Translations under genes and position numbers: made by a program
The notes under the pieces: model-generated
What the model was told of the DNA's origin: nothing
The model's database searches: none
Seen by the model: the letters and a program-made list of their open reading frames with translations, nothing else
In this document: positions 16,541 to 24,776 of the stretch, in pieces
How the letters are laid out: each line of letters begins with the position of its first letter
Position numbering within the stretch: the first letter of the stretch is position 1
From: Lentibacter algarum
GTDB lineage: Bacteria > Pseudomonadota > Alphaproteobacteria > Rhodobacterales > Rhodobacteraceae
NCBI RefSeq assembly: GCF_018860975.1
Contig: NZ_JAHKQI010000010.1
Location: 310,001 to 374,000, forward strand
Reading direction: 5' to 3'
DNA length: 64,000 nt

Positions 16541-17578
16541 ATGCTGCCGTTCGTCGTTGTTACGCTCTCCAATGCGGGGATGCTTTTTGCTGCTGCCTTC
16601 TTCGGAGGCGCTTGGGCATGGGCTGCGCTCGCCTATATCAGCCTGTTCACGGCGTTTATGGATCGGGTCATTCCGAGCCTGTTTCCGGACATGAAAGAAG
16701 GCACGGAGTTTCCTTCGGGCGCCTTATTTTCAACACTTTTGGGCTTGCTGCACTTCCCGTTGATGGGCGCGGCATTATACGGCCTTTCCGTGTCGGGCAT
16801 GGGCTGGCCACAGGTTATGGCGACGCTGATCGCTTACTCGTTGTTTTTTGGTCAGGTGTCACATCCGAATGCACATGAGCTCATTCACCGACGCGAGCGC
16901 TATGCACGGCGTTTGGGGCGAATCGTCTATGCGACGATGCTTTACGGGCAACACGCCAGCGCCCATGTTTTGATCCACCATGTGCATGTCGCCACCGAAG
17001 ATGACCCCTGCACCGCCCGCAAAGGCGAGGGTTTTTACCGCTATTTCTTGCGCGTTTGGGGACGCTCCTTGTTCGACGGGCTGCGTGCCGAGAACGCCAT
17101 GCGCGCCCGCAAACGGGAAAAACCGGCGCTGATCACCCATCCTTTTCTGCATGACGTCGCAGTTGGCTTGGTGATGCTGGCGCTTGCGGTTTGGATGGGC
17201 GGGTTTCTGGGGTTTGTCGCGCTGATGGCGATTGCGCTTTATTCACAACTGCAAATCGCCATTGCCGACTACATCCAGCACTATGGCCTTCGACGCAAAC
17301 GTCTTGAAAACGGGCGGTTGGAGCCGGTCGGCCCGCAGCACTCGTGGAACACACCGCATTGGTTTTCGTCTGCTTTGATGCTCAATGCCGCACGCCACTC
17401 CGACCATCACGTCAACCCGCAGCGGCCCTACCCTGCTCTTGAGCTTGATGAAGCCGTGATGCCAACGTTGCCGCATTCGCTTCCGGTTATGGCGACGATC
17501 GCGCTGCTGCCGCCACTTTACCGCAAGGTCATGAAACGCGAGCTTGCCCGCTTGCCAGAGGTTGCGCTTGCGGCTTAA
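16541..17578 (+). CDS. AlkB-type integral membrane non-heme diiron hydroxylase (alkane 1-monooxygenase family)
   Basis: This 345-residue protein has several membrane helices and the histidine clusters of the AlkB family: HELIHRRE, HVLIHHVHV and NAARHSDHHVNP, plus QHYG. These eight or more histidines hold the diiron centre that hydroxylates alkanes or other hydrophobic substrates with electrons from a rubredoxin. No rubredoxin is adjacent. The start MLPFVVVTL at 16541 has no clear Shine-Dalgarno; upstream in-frame ATGs exist but give a non-hydrophobic leader. It is divergent from the formate dehydrogenase gene. Confidence 0.87.
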   Translation: MLPFVVVTLSNAGMLFAAAFFGGAWAWAALAYISLFTAFMDRVIPSLFPDMKEGTEFPSGALFSTLLGLLHFPLMGAALYGLSVSGMGWPQVMATLIAYSLFFGQVSHPNAHELIHRRERYARRLGRIVYATMLYGQHASAHVLIHHVHVATEDDPCTARKGEGFYRYFLRVWGRSLFDGLRAENAMRARKREKPALITHPFLHDVAVGLVMLALAVWMGGFLGFVALMAIALYSQLQIAIADYIQHYGLRRKRLENGRLEPVGPQHSWNTPHWFSSALMLNAARHSDHHVNPQRPYPALELDEAVMPTLPHSLPVMATIALLPPLYRKVMKRELARLPEVALAA

Positions 17579-17587
17579 GCTTCGGGC

Positions 17588-17986
17588 ATGCTGCGTATCA
17601 CTCTTTTCATTCTCGCCTTGCCGACCTGCCTTGCCGCTCAAGAGCGGATGAGTGGTGACGCCTTTGACGCTTTCACCCGTGGGCAGACGTTTACTTACGG
17701 CTACAGCGAAGTGCCTTTCGGGGCCGAGGACTATTTGCCTGACCGCCGCGTGCGCTGGTCACTGCTGGATGGAGACTGCAAGGAAGGCTACTGGTATGAC
17801 ACGCCCGAAAAGCTGATTTGCTTTGTCTATGAAGACCGGCCGGATGACGCGCATTGCTGGGCATTTTACGTTGAAGACGGCAAACTTCGGGCGACCTTTG
17901 AAAGCGGTGAAGGCTTCGGCACGCTCTATCAGATCGAGCGCAAGTCAGAGCCGTTGCTTTGCACCGGCCCGAAGATCGGCGTTTAG
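17588..17986 (+). CDS. Conserved hypothetical secreted protein
   Basis: This 132-residue protein starts with a signal peptide (MLRITLFILALPTCLAAQ). The mature part contains four cysteines (DGDC, KLICF, AHCW, LLC) and ends PKIGV. It resembles a small conserved exported family of Rhodobacterales but I cannot name a function. It follows the hydroxylase gene by 9 bases and may be co-transcribed. Confidence 0.7.
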   Translation: MLRITLFILALPTCLAAQERMSGDAFDAFTRGQTFTYGYSEVPFGAEDYLPDRRVRWSLLDGDCKEGYWYDTPEKLICFVYEDRPDDAHCWAFYVEDGKLRATFESGEGFGTLYQIERKSEPLLCTGPKIGV

Positions 17987-17988
17987 GA

Positions 17989-18774
17989 TCAGCGCAGCTT
18001 TGGTGGCTTTTTCGGGTCACTTCCCGGTGCCTGCACCGGTTTTGCCTTTGGCGGCTCAGGAATTTCAAAGCGCATACCGACACGGCTGAACTGCTCTCGC
18101 AGGCCGGGGGCGTCATTGTAAAAGGCAACATCCAGCATCAGATCATCAAGACCGGAAAACACCAGCGCCTCGCTTGCCGCCTTAGCCAGTGGTGCTTGTG
18201 AGGGCTCGTCGGCGCCGAGCACCGCCAAGAGCAGCCCGCCGTCTTCCTGCCCGCAAAGATAGGCGACCTTGGCCAGCCCCGCGGCACGCACCAGCTTGGC
18301 GTCGAGCGTGTGCAGGAGCACTTCGGGCACGTTCGGCGAGACAAGTGTGCCGATGGCCGAGCCACCCTGCTGGGCTTGTTGCTCTTGCGGCGCTTCGTCG
18401 AGCGCGGTTTGCATCCAAACCATCGCCTCAAGCGGCAAGACGATCGAGCTTTCAGCAACCCCGAGATTGAGCGCCAGTCCGGCTTCTTGCTCGGTGAGCA
18501 TTTCGGCCAACACGCGGCAAGACACGGCAGCATAGGGCGCGGCGCCATTGGCAAACTTGGTCAGCCGCTCGTTGCTGTCAAAGCCAAGCACGAAGGAGCC
18601 TTCATCGAGGTCGGCAAACTGCGGCTCGATCACGTCGCCTTCCGGCTCATCCTCAAGCAGCAGGAAAATCTCGGTGTCAGCCAGCATCGCGTAATACGCC
18701 AGACGTGCATCTTCATCGTCGGGGGCTTTCATCATGATCGCATGGGCGCGGTCGAGAGGGGTTGGTTTGGTCAT
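17989..18774 (-). CDS. SseB-family protein
   Basis: This 261-residue protein contains the SseB N-terminal domain pattern: LAYYAMLADTEIFLLL, an acidic loop, then FVLGFDSNERLTKFANG, and a C-terminal domain. SseB proteins are widespread but their enzymatic role is unclear; some are enhanced-serine-sensitivity factors. Its start overlaps the upstream glycosylase stop by 4 bp (ATGA), so they form one operon. Confidence 0.8.
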   Translation of the reverse strand: MTKPTPLDRAHAIMMKAPDDEDARLAYYAMLADTEIFLLLEDEPEGDVIEPQFADLDEGSFVLGFDSNERLTKFANGAAPYAAVSCRVLAEMLTEQEAGLALNLGVAESSIVLPLEAMVWMQTALDEAPQEQQAQQGGSAIGTLVSPNVPEVLLHTLDAKLVRAAGLAKVAYLCGQEDGGLLLAVLGADEPSQAPLAKAASEALVFSGLDDLMLDVAFYNDAPGLREQFSRVGMRFEIPEPPKAKPVQAPGSDPKKPPKLR

Positions 18775-19355
18775 GTCATTACCTTGGCAACAGCTGCGCG
18801 CAGTTCGGGCAACAACTCGGCCTCAAACCACGGATTTTTCTTGAGCCATGAAGTATTGCGCCAAGACGGGTGCGGCAAGGGGAAAGCTGCAGGTGCAATT
18901 TCGCGCCAAGATTGCACCGTTTCTGTGACGCCCGTTTTGACGCCGAGATGAAACTTCTGCGCATAGCCGCCGATGATCAGCCGCAAGCGCACTTCGGGCA
19001 GGGATTGCATAACATCGCTGTGCCAGGTTTGCTTGCAGACCGGCGGCGGCGGCAAGTCGCTTCCGGCTGCGTTGTAACCGGGGAAGCAGAAGGCCATTGG
19101 CACGATCGCCACCTTTGAAGTGTCGTAGAACTGCTCTGGCGTCAGACCGAGCCAGTCGCGCAGGCGCTCGCCGGATGGATCGTCAAACGGCACGCCGCTT
19201 TCATGCACGCGCGCGCCCGGGGCCTGCCCGGCAATCAGCAACCGTGCCGTCGGGCGAAACCAAGCCACGGGCCGCGGGCTATGGGCGGTCTGTGTTGCAG
19301 CGAACCGCTCAGAGCAGAGCTGACAGGCGCGGATTTTTTCATCGAGCGTTGGCAT
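18771..19355 (-). CDS. Uracil-DNA glycosylase superfamily protein
   Basis: This 194-residue protein has the UDG fold. LLIAGQAPGARVHESGVPFDDPSG (split here as GQAPGARVHESG and VPFDDPSG) is the water-activating and Pro-rich loop, and PLPHPSWRN is the second active-site motif. The N-terminal CQLC could bind metal. It belongs to the uncharacterised UDG-like group seen next to SseB in Rhodobacterales rather than the classical Ung. It heads the operon with sseB. Confidence 0.85.
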   Translation of the reverse strand: MPTLDEKIRACQLCSERFAATQTAHSPRPVAWFRPTARLLIAGQAPGARVHESGVPFDDPSGERLRDWLGLTPEQFYDTSKVAIVPMAFCFPGYNAAGSDLPPPPVCKQTWHSDVMQSLPEVRLRLIIGGYAQKFHLGVKTGVTETVQSWREIAPAAFPLPHPSWRNTSWLKKNPWFEAELLPELRAAVAKVMT

Positions 19356-19390
19356 GACCGGAGGATAGCTTTTTGCCGCGCGGGCGCAAT

Positions 19391-19450
19391 AGTTCGATAT
19401 TTGTCGAAATAAGACTTGCTCCGCCCTATCATTTCGACAATACTAGAAAT
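19391..19450. promoter_or_regulatory. Paired operator-like sites upstream of arsR
   Basis: ATTTCGACAA occurs at 19431-19440 on the plus strand and, inverted, at 19401-19410. Around the first copy is TTCGA-N6-TCGAA (19393-19408); around the second ATTTC...GAAAT (19431-19450). The second ends immediately before the start codon, a position where ArsR dimers would block transcription or translation of their own operon. Confidence 0.55.
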
Positions 19451-19795
19451 ATGAAACATGAATCCCCTTCTCACACCCTTGATCTGGCGATTGCCGCCTC
19501 AACCTTTGCCGCGCTTGGCAGTGAACAACGCCTGACCGTGCTGCGCAGCCTTGTGCGTGCGGGCCCTGAAGGCCTGACCATCGGCGCACTTGGTGAGCGC
19601 ACGGGCGTTAGCGGCTCGACACTGACGCACCACATGAAAATCCTGACGCAAGCGGGGCTTGTTACCCAAGTGCGCCAGGGCCGACAGATCATTTGCGCTG
19701 CGGTGGCTTACGGCGAGCTGCGCGCGCTTTCACAATTTTTGCTCAACGAATGCTGTGCTGACAGCGATTGCCCTAAGGACCACGACCATGACTGA
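19451..19795 (+). CDS. ArsR-family metalloregulator
   Basis: This 114-residue winged-helix protein carries the ArsR DNA-binding block GVSGSTLTHHMKILTQAGLVT, preceded by FAALGSEQRLTVLRSLVRAG. The C-terminal tail has ECCADSDCPKDHDHD, a cluster of Cys, Asp and His that could sense a metal or arsenical. The start MKHESPSH at 19451 was chosen over an upstream frame because the operator sites lie before it. Its stop overlaps the permease start by 8 bp. Confidence 0.9.
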   Translation: MKHESPSHTLDLAIAASTFAALGSEQRLTVLRSLVRAGPEGLTIGALGERTGVSGSTLTHHMKILTQAGLVTQVRQGRQIICAAVAYGELRALSQFLLNECCADSDCPKDHDHD

Positions 19796-20816
19796 TGTTT
19801 CTGCACCAAACGGTAGGTTCAGCCTCGCCAAGATCGACAAGGCCTGGCTGGCGCTTGGCCTTATATTGCTCGGCCTTGCGGTGTTTGCGACCGCGCATTT
19901 CCAGCCCGCTGTTGTGTTTACCTTGCAAGCCTTTGGCCGCACGCTGCCTTTCATCGTCTTTGCGGTGTTTGCCGTGGCATATATGAAAGCAACGGGTGCT
20001 GAAAACCTGCTCGCCAAGGCCTTTGAGGGCCGCGAGACACATATGATCTTGATGGCTGCGTTGCTTGGCGGGCTGTCGCCTTTCTGCTCCTGTCAGGTCA
20101 TCCCGTTCATTGCCGCGATGCTGGCGATGGGCGTGCCGCTTTCGGCGGTGATGGCCTTCTGGCTGGCCTCGCCTTTGATGGACCCTGCGATGTTTTCAAT
20201 CACCGCTGGCGGACTTGGCTTTGACTTTGCGATTGCCAAAACGATTGCTGCTGTTGGCGTTGGTCTGCTCGGCGGTATGGGCACCATGCTGCTCAAAACC
20301 TCACCTGTTTTTGCCGACCCGCTGCGCGCAAAACCGCAGATCGGCGGCTGTTGTGGCGTGCAAAAGCCCTTCGCAGGCAAGCCGCACTGGACATTCTGGG
20401 ACGACAGTGAACGTCGCAAAACCTTCCGCGACACCTTCCTTGAAAACGGCATCTTCCTCGCAAAGTGGCTGCTGCTGGCCTATGTGCTTGAATACATGAT
20501 GCTGACATTTGTGCCCGCCGAAGCGATCGCATCTGTGCTCGGCGGTGAAGGCATCAAGCCGATCATCCTTGGCGCGTTAGTCGGAGCCCCAGCCTACCTT
20601 AACGGTTACGCTGCGGTGCCGCTTGTCTCGGGGCTTATCGAGCAAGGCATGTCACAGGGCGCGGCGATGAGCTTTGTGGTTGCTGGCGGTGTCAGTTGTA
20701 TCCCTGCTGCTGTCGCAGTTTGGGCGCTGGTCAAGCCACGGGTGTTTGCGGCCTATATCGGCTTTGCCTTTGTCGGCGCGGCACTGGCTGGCTTTGCGTG
20801 GCAGGCAATCGCCTAA
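19788..20816 (+). CDS. Permease of the ArsP/DUF318 family
   Basis: This 342-residue protein has about eight to ten membrane helices. The block GLSPFCSCQVIPF and the later VGAPAYLNGYAAVPL are typical of PF03773 permeases, which include the organoarsenical efflux pump ArsP. A cytoplasmic GGCCGV motif lies in the central loop. Coupling to an ArsR-type gene supports metal or metalloid efflux, but the substrate is inferred. It is followed by a strong hairpin. Confidence 0.85.
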   Translation: MTDVSAPNGRFSLAKIDKAWLALGLILLGLAVFATAHFQPAVVFTLQAFGRTLPFIVFAVFAVAYMKATGAENLLAKAFEGRETHMILMAALLGGLSPFCSCQVIPFIAAMLAMGVPLSAVMAFWLASPLMDPAMFSITAGGLGFDFAIAKTIAAVGVGLLGGMGTMLLKTSPVFADPLRAKPQIGGCCGVQKPFAGKPHWTFWDDSERRKTFRDTFLENGIFLAKWLLLAYVLEYMMLTFVPAEAIASVLGGEGIKPIILGALVGAPAYLNGYAAVPLVSGLIEQGMSQGAAMSFVVAGGVSCIPAAVAVWALVKPRVFAAYIGFAFVGAALAGFAWQAIA

Positions 20817-20850
20817 CGCTGAAGGTTGCGACAATTCCGACTGTCAAAAG

Positions 20851-20882
20851 GTCGCGGGGTGCTGAAAATGGCGCCTCGCGAT
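20851..20882. other. Stem-loop between the permease gene and nhaA
   Basis: GTCGCGGGGTGC pairs with GCGCCTCGCGAT (twelve pairs with G-U wobbles) around an eight-base loop TGAAAATG. It is followed only by CTTTA, so it may terminate the ArsR-permease transcript or form a leader structure of nhaA. Confidence 0.5.
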
Positions 20883-20945
20883 CTTTACATTCCAGACTCA
20901 TCATTTAGATAAGCATGAAACAAAAAGCACCAGAGGAGACATGTA

Positions 20946-22193
20946 ATGTATCGCGTTTGGGGATTCCTCGCTGAATATTCATTGTTGCTGATCAGCGGCG
21001 CAGTGATCGCGCTTATTTGGGCCAATACCAACCCTGACAGCTACCACCAGTTTACCCATTTCGTGATCTGGGATCATGCTCCTATCGGCCATATGCATGA
21101 CGGGCACCGCACACTGACGTTGCATTACCTTATCAACGACGTGCTTATGGCGCTGTTCTTTGCCATTGCGGCGAAAGAAGTCTGGGAGGCGGTGATCCTC
21201 AAGAACGGCTCACTGCGTGGCAAAAAGGCGGCAACGCCTTTGTTTGCAACGCTTGGCGGCATGATCGGGCCGATCAGTATCTACCTCGGCATCGCCTATT
21301 TCCTTGGCAGCGAAACCTATAACGCTGTGGCGAACGGCTGGGCCATTCCGACGGCGACAGACATCGCGTTCAGCTATCTTGTCGGGCGTATCATCTTTGG
21401 TGCAGGTCACCCTGCAGTGCGCTTTTTGCTGTTGCTGGCAATCGCCGATGACGCGGCTGGCCTGATCATTCTCGCAGTCTTCTACCCGTCTGGCGACTTG
21501 GGCCCTGAGTGGCTGCTTCTGTCATTTGGCGCTGCAATTGTGGTTTTTTACTTGTTCAATCGCCTGCCACGCGTGCTTGACCGCGGACACCAAGACCGTC
21601 CGACATCAACTGCCGTGCGCAAGTATCTTGGCGGTTTGCCTTACATCGTTGCAGGCTGCATCAGCTGGTATGGCTTCATGCGCGCGGGGTTGCACCCTGC
21701 CCTTGGCCTGCTGCCTGTCGTGCCAGCCATCCCGCATGCCGACCGCGCTTTTGGCCTCTTCTCGGCGGCAGAGAAATACCTCACTGACTTGCTCAACGTG
21801 TTGGAACATGCGCTGAAATACCCTGTTGAAGTGGTGTTGTTCTTCTTTGGCCTGGTCAACGCGGGTGTCGAGTTTTCGTCGATCGGTGAAGCCACATGGC
21901 TGGTGCTTGCGGGTCTGATCATCGGTAAGCCTGTCGGCGTGTTTCTGTTCGGCTGGTTCGGTGCGGTTGTGCTGCGCTTCGGGATGCCGGAAGGCATGCG
22001 CATCGTTGACCTGATCGTTATCGGCTTTGTCGCGGCGATCGGCTTTACGGTTTCGCTGTTTATCGCAGCTGTCGCCTTTGATGCCGGCACCGTGCAAGAC
22101 GCGGCCAAAATGGGCGCCCTGTTCAGCTTCTTTGCGGCTGTGCTGGCGATCCTGGCAGGCAAGATCCTCAAGGTTGAGAAACAAAACCTGTAG
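20946..22193 (+). CDS. nhaA: Na+/H+ antiporter
   Basis: This 415-residue protein has about twelve membrane helices. The catalytic aspartate pair is visible in LLLAIADDAAGLIIL, and PTATDIAFSYLV gives the Thr-Asp pair of the unwound helices. NhaA exports Na+ and imports protons at alkaline pH, fitting a marine lifestyle. The segment ahead has an ATG (20940) that stops after one codon; the ATG at 20946 is used with Shine-Dalgarno GAGGAG. A terminator follows. Confidence 0.95.
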   Translation: MYRVWGFLAEYSLLLISGAVIALIWANTNPDSYHQFTHFVIWDHAPIGHMHDGHRTLTLHYLINDVLMALFFAIAAKEVWEAVILKNGSLRGKKAATPLFATLGGMIGPISIYLGIAYFLGSETYNAVANGWAIPTATDIAFSYLVGRIIFGAGHPAVRFLLLLAIADDAAGLIILAVFYPSGDLGPEWLLLSFGAAIVVFYLFNRLPRVLDRGHQDRPTSTAVRKYLGGLPYIVAGCISWYGFMRAGLHPALGLLPVVPAIPHADRAFGLFSAAEKYLTDLLNVLEHALKYPVEVVLFFFGLVNAGVEFSSIGEATWLVLAGLIIGKPVGVFLFGWFGAVVLRFGMPEGMRIVDLIVIGFVAAIGFTVSLFIAAVAFDAGTVQDAAKMGALFSFFAAVLAILAGKILKVEKQNL

Positions 22194-22210
22194 ACCGAGA
22201 CACATAAGAG

Positions 22211-22242
22211 AAAAACCGCCTCATACCGGGGCGGTTTTTTTG
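22211..22242 (+). terminator. Intrinsic terminator of nhaA
   Basis: AAAACCGCC and GGCGGTTTT form a clear stem around a short loop, followed by a run of T. Confidence 0.88.
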
Positions 22243-22327
22243 TGTTTTCCTACAGGATGTCTTATTTTTGCCTAAAACAACTGTATGCTATATGGAAACA
22301 GTAACCAGTATGGCGCACAAATAAAGA

Positions 22328-22357
22328 GATCCTTAGGGAAGTTTCCCTAAAAGGATC
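22328..22357. promoter_or_regulatory. Dyad element upstream of the kpsT-like gene
   Basis: GATCCTTAGGGAA is repeated in inverted form as TTCCCTAAAAGGATC with a two-base loop, so a 13-bp stem forms with a small bulge. It ends 25 bases before the ATG. It could be an operator or a leader hairpin. Confidence 0.55.
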
Positions 22358-22382
22358 GTGCCAGAGCAGAAGCGGAGCAAGA

Positions 22383-23042
22383 ATGCTCGAGTTTAACAAT
22401 GTCAGCAAGTCCTTCTGGACAGGCTCACAACGCAAGGTGATCTTGGAAAAGGCCTCCTTTCGAGTGGAGCTTGGCAATTCGCTTGGCATTCTGGCGCCCA
22501 ACGGCACGGGAAAGACCACGCTGATCAACATGATGTCGGGGCTGGAGAAGCCCGATGAAGGCACCGTAACGCGCGACTGCAAAATCAGCTTTCCCTTGGG
22601 GTTTATGGGCGGCGTTGTCAGCCGTCACTCGGCTGTCGAGAACAGCCGTTACATTGCCCGCCTCTACGGGCTTGATCCGGATTATGTTGAAGCCTTCTGC
22701 CGCTGGCTTTGCAACCTCGGTGAGTATTTTGACCAGCCGCTTGGAACCTACAGCCAAGGCATGCGCGCGCGGTTTTCCTTTGCGCTGCTGCTGGCTCTGG
22801 ACTTTGACATCTACCTGATTGACGAGGGCATGCCCGGCTCAACCGATGTCGAGTTTAACCGCAAAGCAGGCAATATCCTGCGTGACCGGCTTGAAACGAC
22901 AACGGTTGTTATCGTCAGCCACCAAGCGCAAGTCTTGGAAAAGTTTGCCCGCTCCGCCGCTGTCTTGATTGATGGCAGACTCGAAATGTTCGACACTCTT
23001 GAAGAAGCGAAACAGCTCTATGACTACCAAACCCAAGGCTAA
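22383..23042 (+). CDS. KpsT-like ATP-binding subunit of a capsular polysaccharide exporter
   Basis: This 219-residue ABC ATPase contains Walker A with ALA38 replacing the first glycine (APNGTGKTT), signature YSQGMRARF and Walker B IYLIDEGMPG. The short length and SQGMRAR signature fit the ABC-2 polysaccharide exporter ATPase. It would drive export of capsule chains across the inner membrane. Its partner permease KpsM is not adjacent. The 3' end overlaps the next gene's start by 23 bp. Confidence 0.88.
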   Translation: MLEFNNVSKSFWTGSQRKVILEKASFRVELGNSLGILAPNGTGKTTLINMMSGLEKPDEGTVTRDCKISFPLGFMGGVVSRHSAVENSRYIARLYGLDPDYVEAFCRWLCNLGEYFDQPLGTYSQGMRARFSFALLLALDFDIYLIDEGMPGSTDVEFNRKAGNILRDRLETTTVVIVSHQAQVLEKFARSAAVLIDGRLEMFDTLEEAKQLYDYQTQG

Positions 23043-24729
23043 AAAGTTTCGCATACGGCGCAGCGCTGACACCGCGCAAGCCCCGCGTGCCACGGCTCCG
23101 GCCGCCGAAGCGGATGCGCGCAAAACCACGGCAGCCCCGGCGGCTGCTAAGACAGAACCGGCACAACGCCAGCGGAGCGCCCAAGCCGCGGCCCCAAGCC
23201 AGCCAGCACAACAAGCCGCTGCGCGTGCAGGCCAGGTTGAAAGCGCCGGCGAAGTCAAAGCCGAAACCGATATTGATGCGATCCGCCGTGAAGGGCTGAC
23301 AGGCCGGCAGCTGCGCCTCGCCCGCCGTATGGCGCAAAAGCACGGGCTTGCACCCATTTCTGATTTCGACGCTGTGCGCCAGTTGCGCATGAAAGGCGTT
23401 GACCCGTTTCAGCGCTCCAACATGCTGGAACTTGTTGTCGCCGACAAAGCCGCCGCAGCGAAAAAGGGCGGCCTGTTTGACGAGCCGGAAGGTGATCCGA
23501 ACCCCGGCATGGGCAAGATCCAACTGCCGCAGACCATGAAAGCCGACACGGCTCAGGTGCCCTCTACCGAGGTTTACACCGCCGACCGGCGCGCCGCCGA
23601 GATCGGCGCTATTCAACGCGACATTGCCAAGCGCCGCCGCAAACGGCTGGTGCTTTTGCTGGCGCGACTGTCGGCTTTTGTGTTTTTGCCAACCCTACTT
23701 GCCGGCTGGTATTACTACGCCATCGCCACGCCGATGTATTCTACCAAGACCGAGTTTCTCATCCAGTCTGCCGAAGGCGGCGGCGGCGGCCCACTTGCGG
23801 GGCTTATTCCCGCGCAGCTTGCCAACAGTCAGGAGAGTATCGCTGTGCAGTCTTATCTCACGTCGAAAGACGCGATGATCAGGCTCGACAAAGAGCTCGG
23901 CTACAAGGCGCATTTCTCGGGCGATGATGTTGATGCGATCCAACGGCTGGATGCGAACTCGACCAATGAAGCGGCGCATAAAGTCTATAAAAAGAACATC
24001 AAGATTGGCTATGACCCGACAGAAGGCGTTGTAAAGATGGAGGTTATTGCAGCTGATCCACAGGTTGCGACAGACTTTTCCAAGGCTTTGATTTCATACG
24101 CAGAAGAGCGCGTTGATGCCCTGTCCCAGCAGATCAGGGATGATGCCATGAGCGACGCACGCCGCAACCTCGAGACAGCCAAAGTCGAGCGCCGGACTGC
24201 ACAAGAGAACCTGATCCGCCTGCAAGTGGTTTACTCCGCAGACCCAACCGAGCAACTCGCCGCCCTGCGTGCCCAGATCACAACTTATGAGCAGCAGTTG
24301 CTTGAAAAGCGCCTTGCCTTGCAAGCTCTGCTCGACAACGCCCGCCCCAACCAAGCCAAGGTTGACGGCGCACAGGGTGATGTCAGACGCCTGAGAAATG
24401 TGCTGGTCGAGCTCAAAAGCCGGATGACCGTTGCCGGAGACTCAGACCTGTCGCTGGTGCAACAAAGCACCGAGATCGAACTGGCCCGAGCCGACCTTGC
24501 AACCGCTGACGCTTTCTTGCAGTCAGCACTGCAAGGCGAAAAGCAAGCTGCGCTCGAAGCCGGACGGCAGGTGCGTTACCTCTCGGTTCCGGTGCGCCCG
24601 ATCCCGTCTGACGCGCCAAGTTATCCGCGCAAGTTCGAGAACACTGTGCTCGCCTTCCTGATTTTTTCGGGCGTTTACCTGATGGTCTCGCTCACCTCCT
24701 CAATCTTGCGCGAGCAAGTGTCAAACTAG
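23020..24729 (+). CDS. KpsE-like capsule-export periplasmic-adaptor protein (PCP-3 type)
   Basis: This 569-residue protein begins with a basic, Ala/Pro-rich cytoplasmic extension of about 200 residues (AKKFRIRRS...), much longer than classical KpsE. A membrane helix follows (LVLLLARLSAFVFLPTLLAG), then a periplasmic region with coiled-coil heptads (about 380-500), and a C-terminal membrane helix (VLAFLIFSGVYLMVSL). It links the inner-membrane ABC exporter to the outer-membrane channel. Start at 23020 overlaps the kpsT-like gene. The N-terminal extension may regulate or recruit partners. Confidence 0.85.
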   Translation: MTTKPKAKKFRIRRSADTAQAPRATAPAAEADARKTTAAPAAAKTEPAQRQRSAQAAAPSQPAQQAAARAGQVESAGEVKAETDIDAIRREGLTGRQLRLARRMAQKHGLAPISDFDAVRQLRMKGVDPFQRSNMLELVVADKAAAAKKGGLFDEPEGDPNPGMGKIQLPQTMKADTAQVPSTEVYTADRRAAEIGAIQRDIAKRRRKRLVLLLARLSAFVFLPTLLAGWYYYAIATPMYSTKTEFLIQSAEGGGGGPLAGLIPAQLANSQESIAVQSYLTSKDAMIRLDKELGYKAHFSGDDVDAIQRLDANSTNEAAHKVYKKNIKIGYDPTEGVVKMEVIAADPQVATDFSKALISYAEERVDALSQQIRDDAMSDARRNLETAKVERRTAQENLIRLQVVYSADPTEQLAALRAQITTYEQQLLEKRLALQALLDNARPNQAKVDGAQGDVRRLRNVLVELKSRMTVAGDSDLSLVQQSTEIELARADLATADAFLQSALQGEKQAALEAGRQVRYLSVPVRPIPSDAPSYPRKFENTVLAFLIFSGVYLMVSLTSSILREQVSN

Positions 24730-24776
24730 GGTTGCAACGCCTGCCCTGCACCGGACAACAACAATAAGAACGAGTT

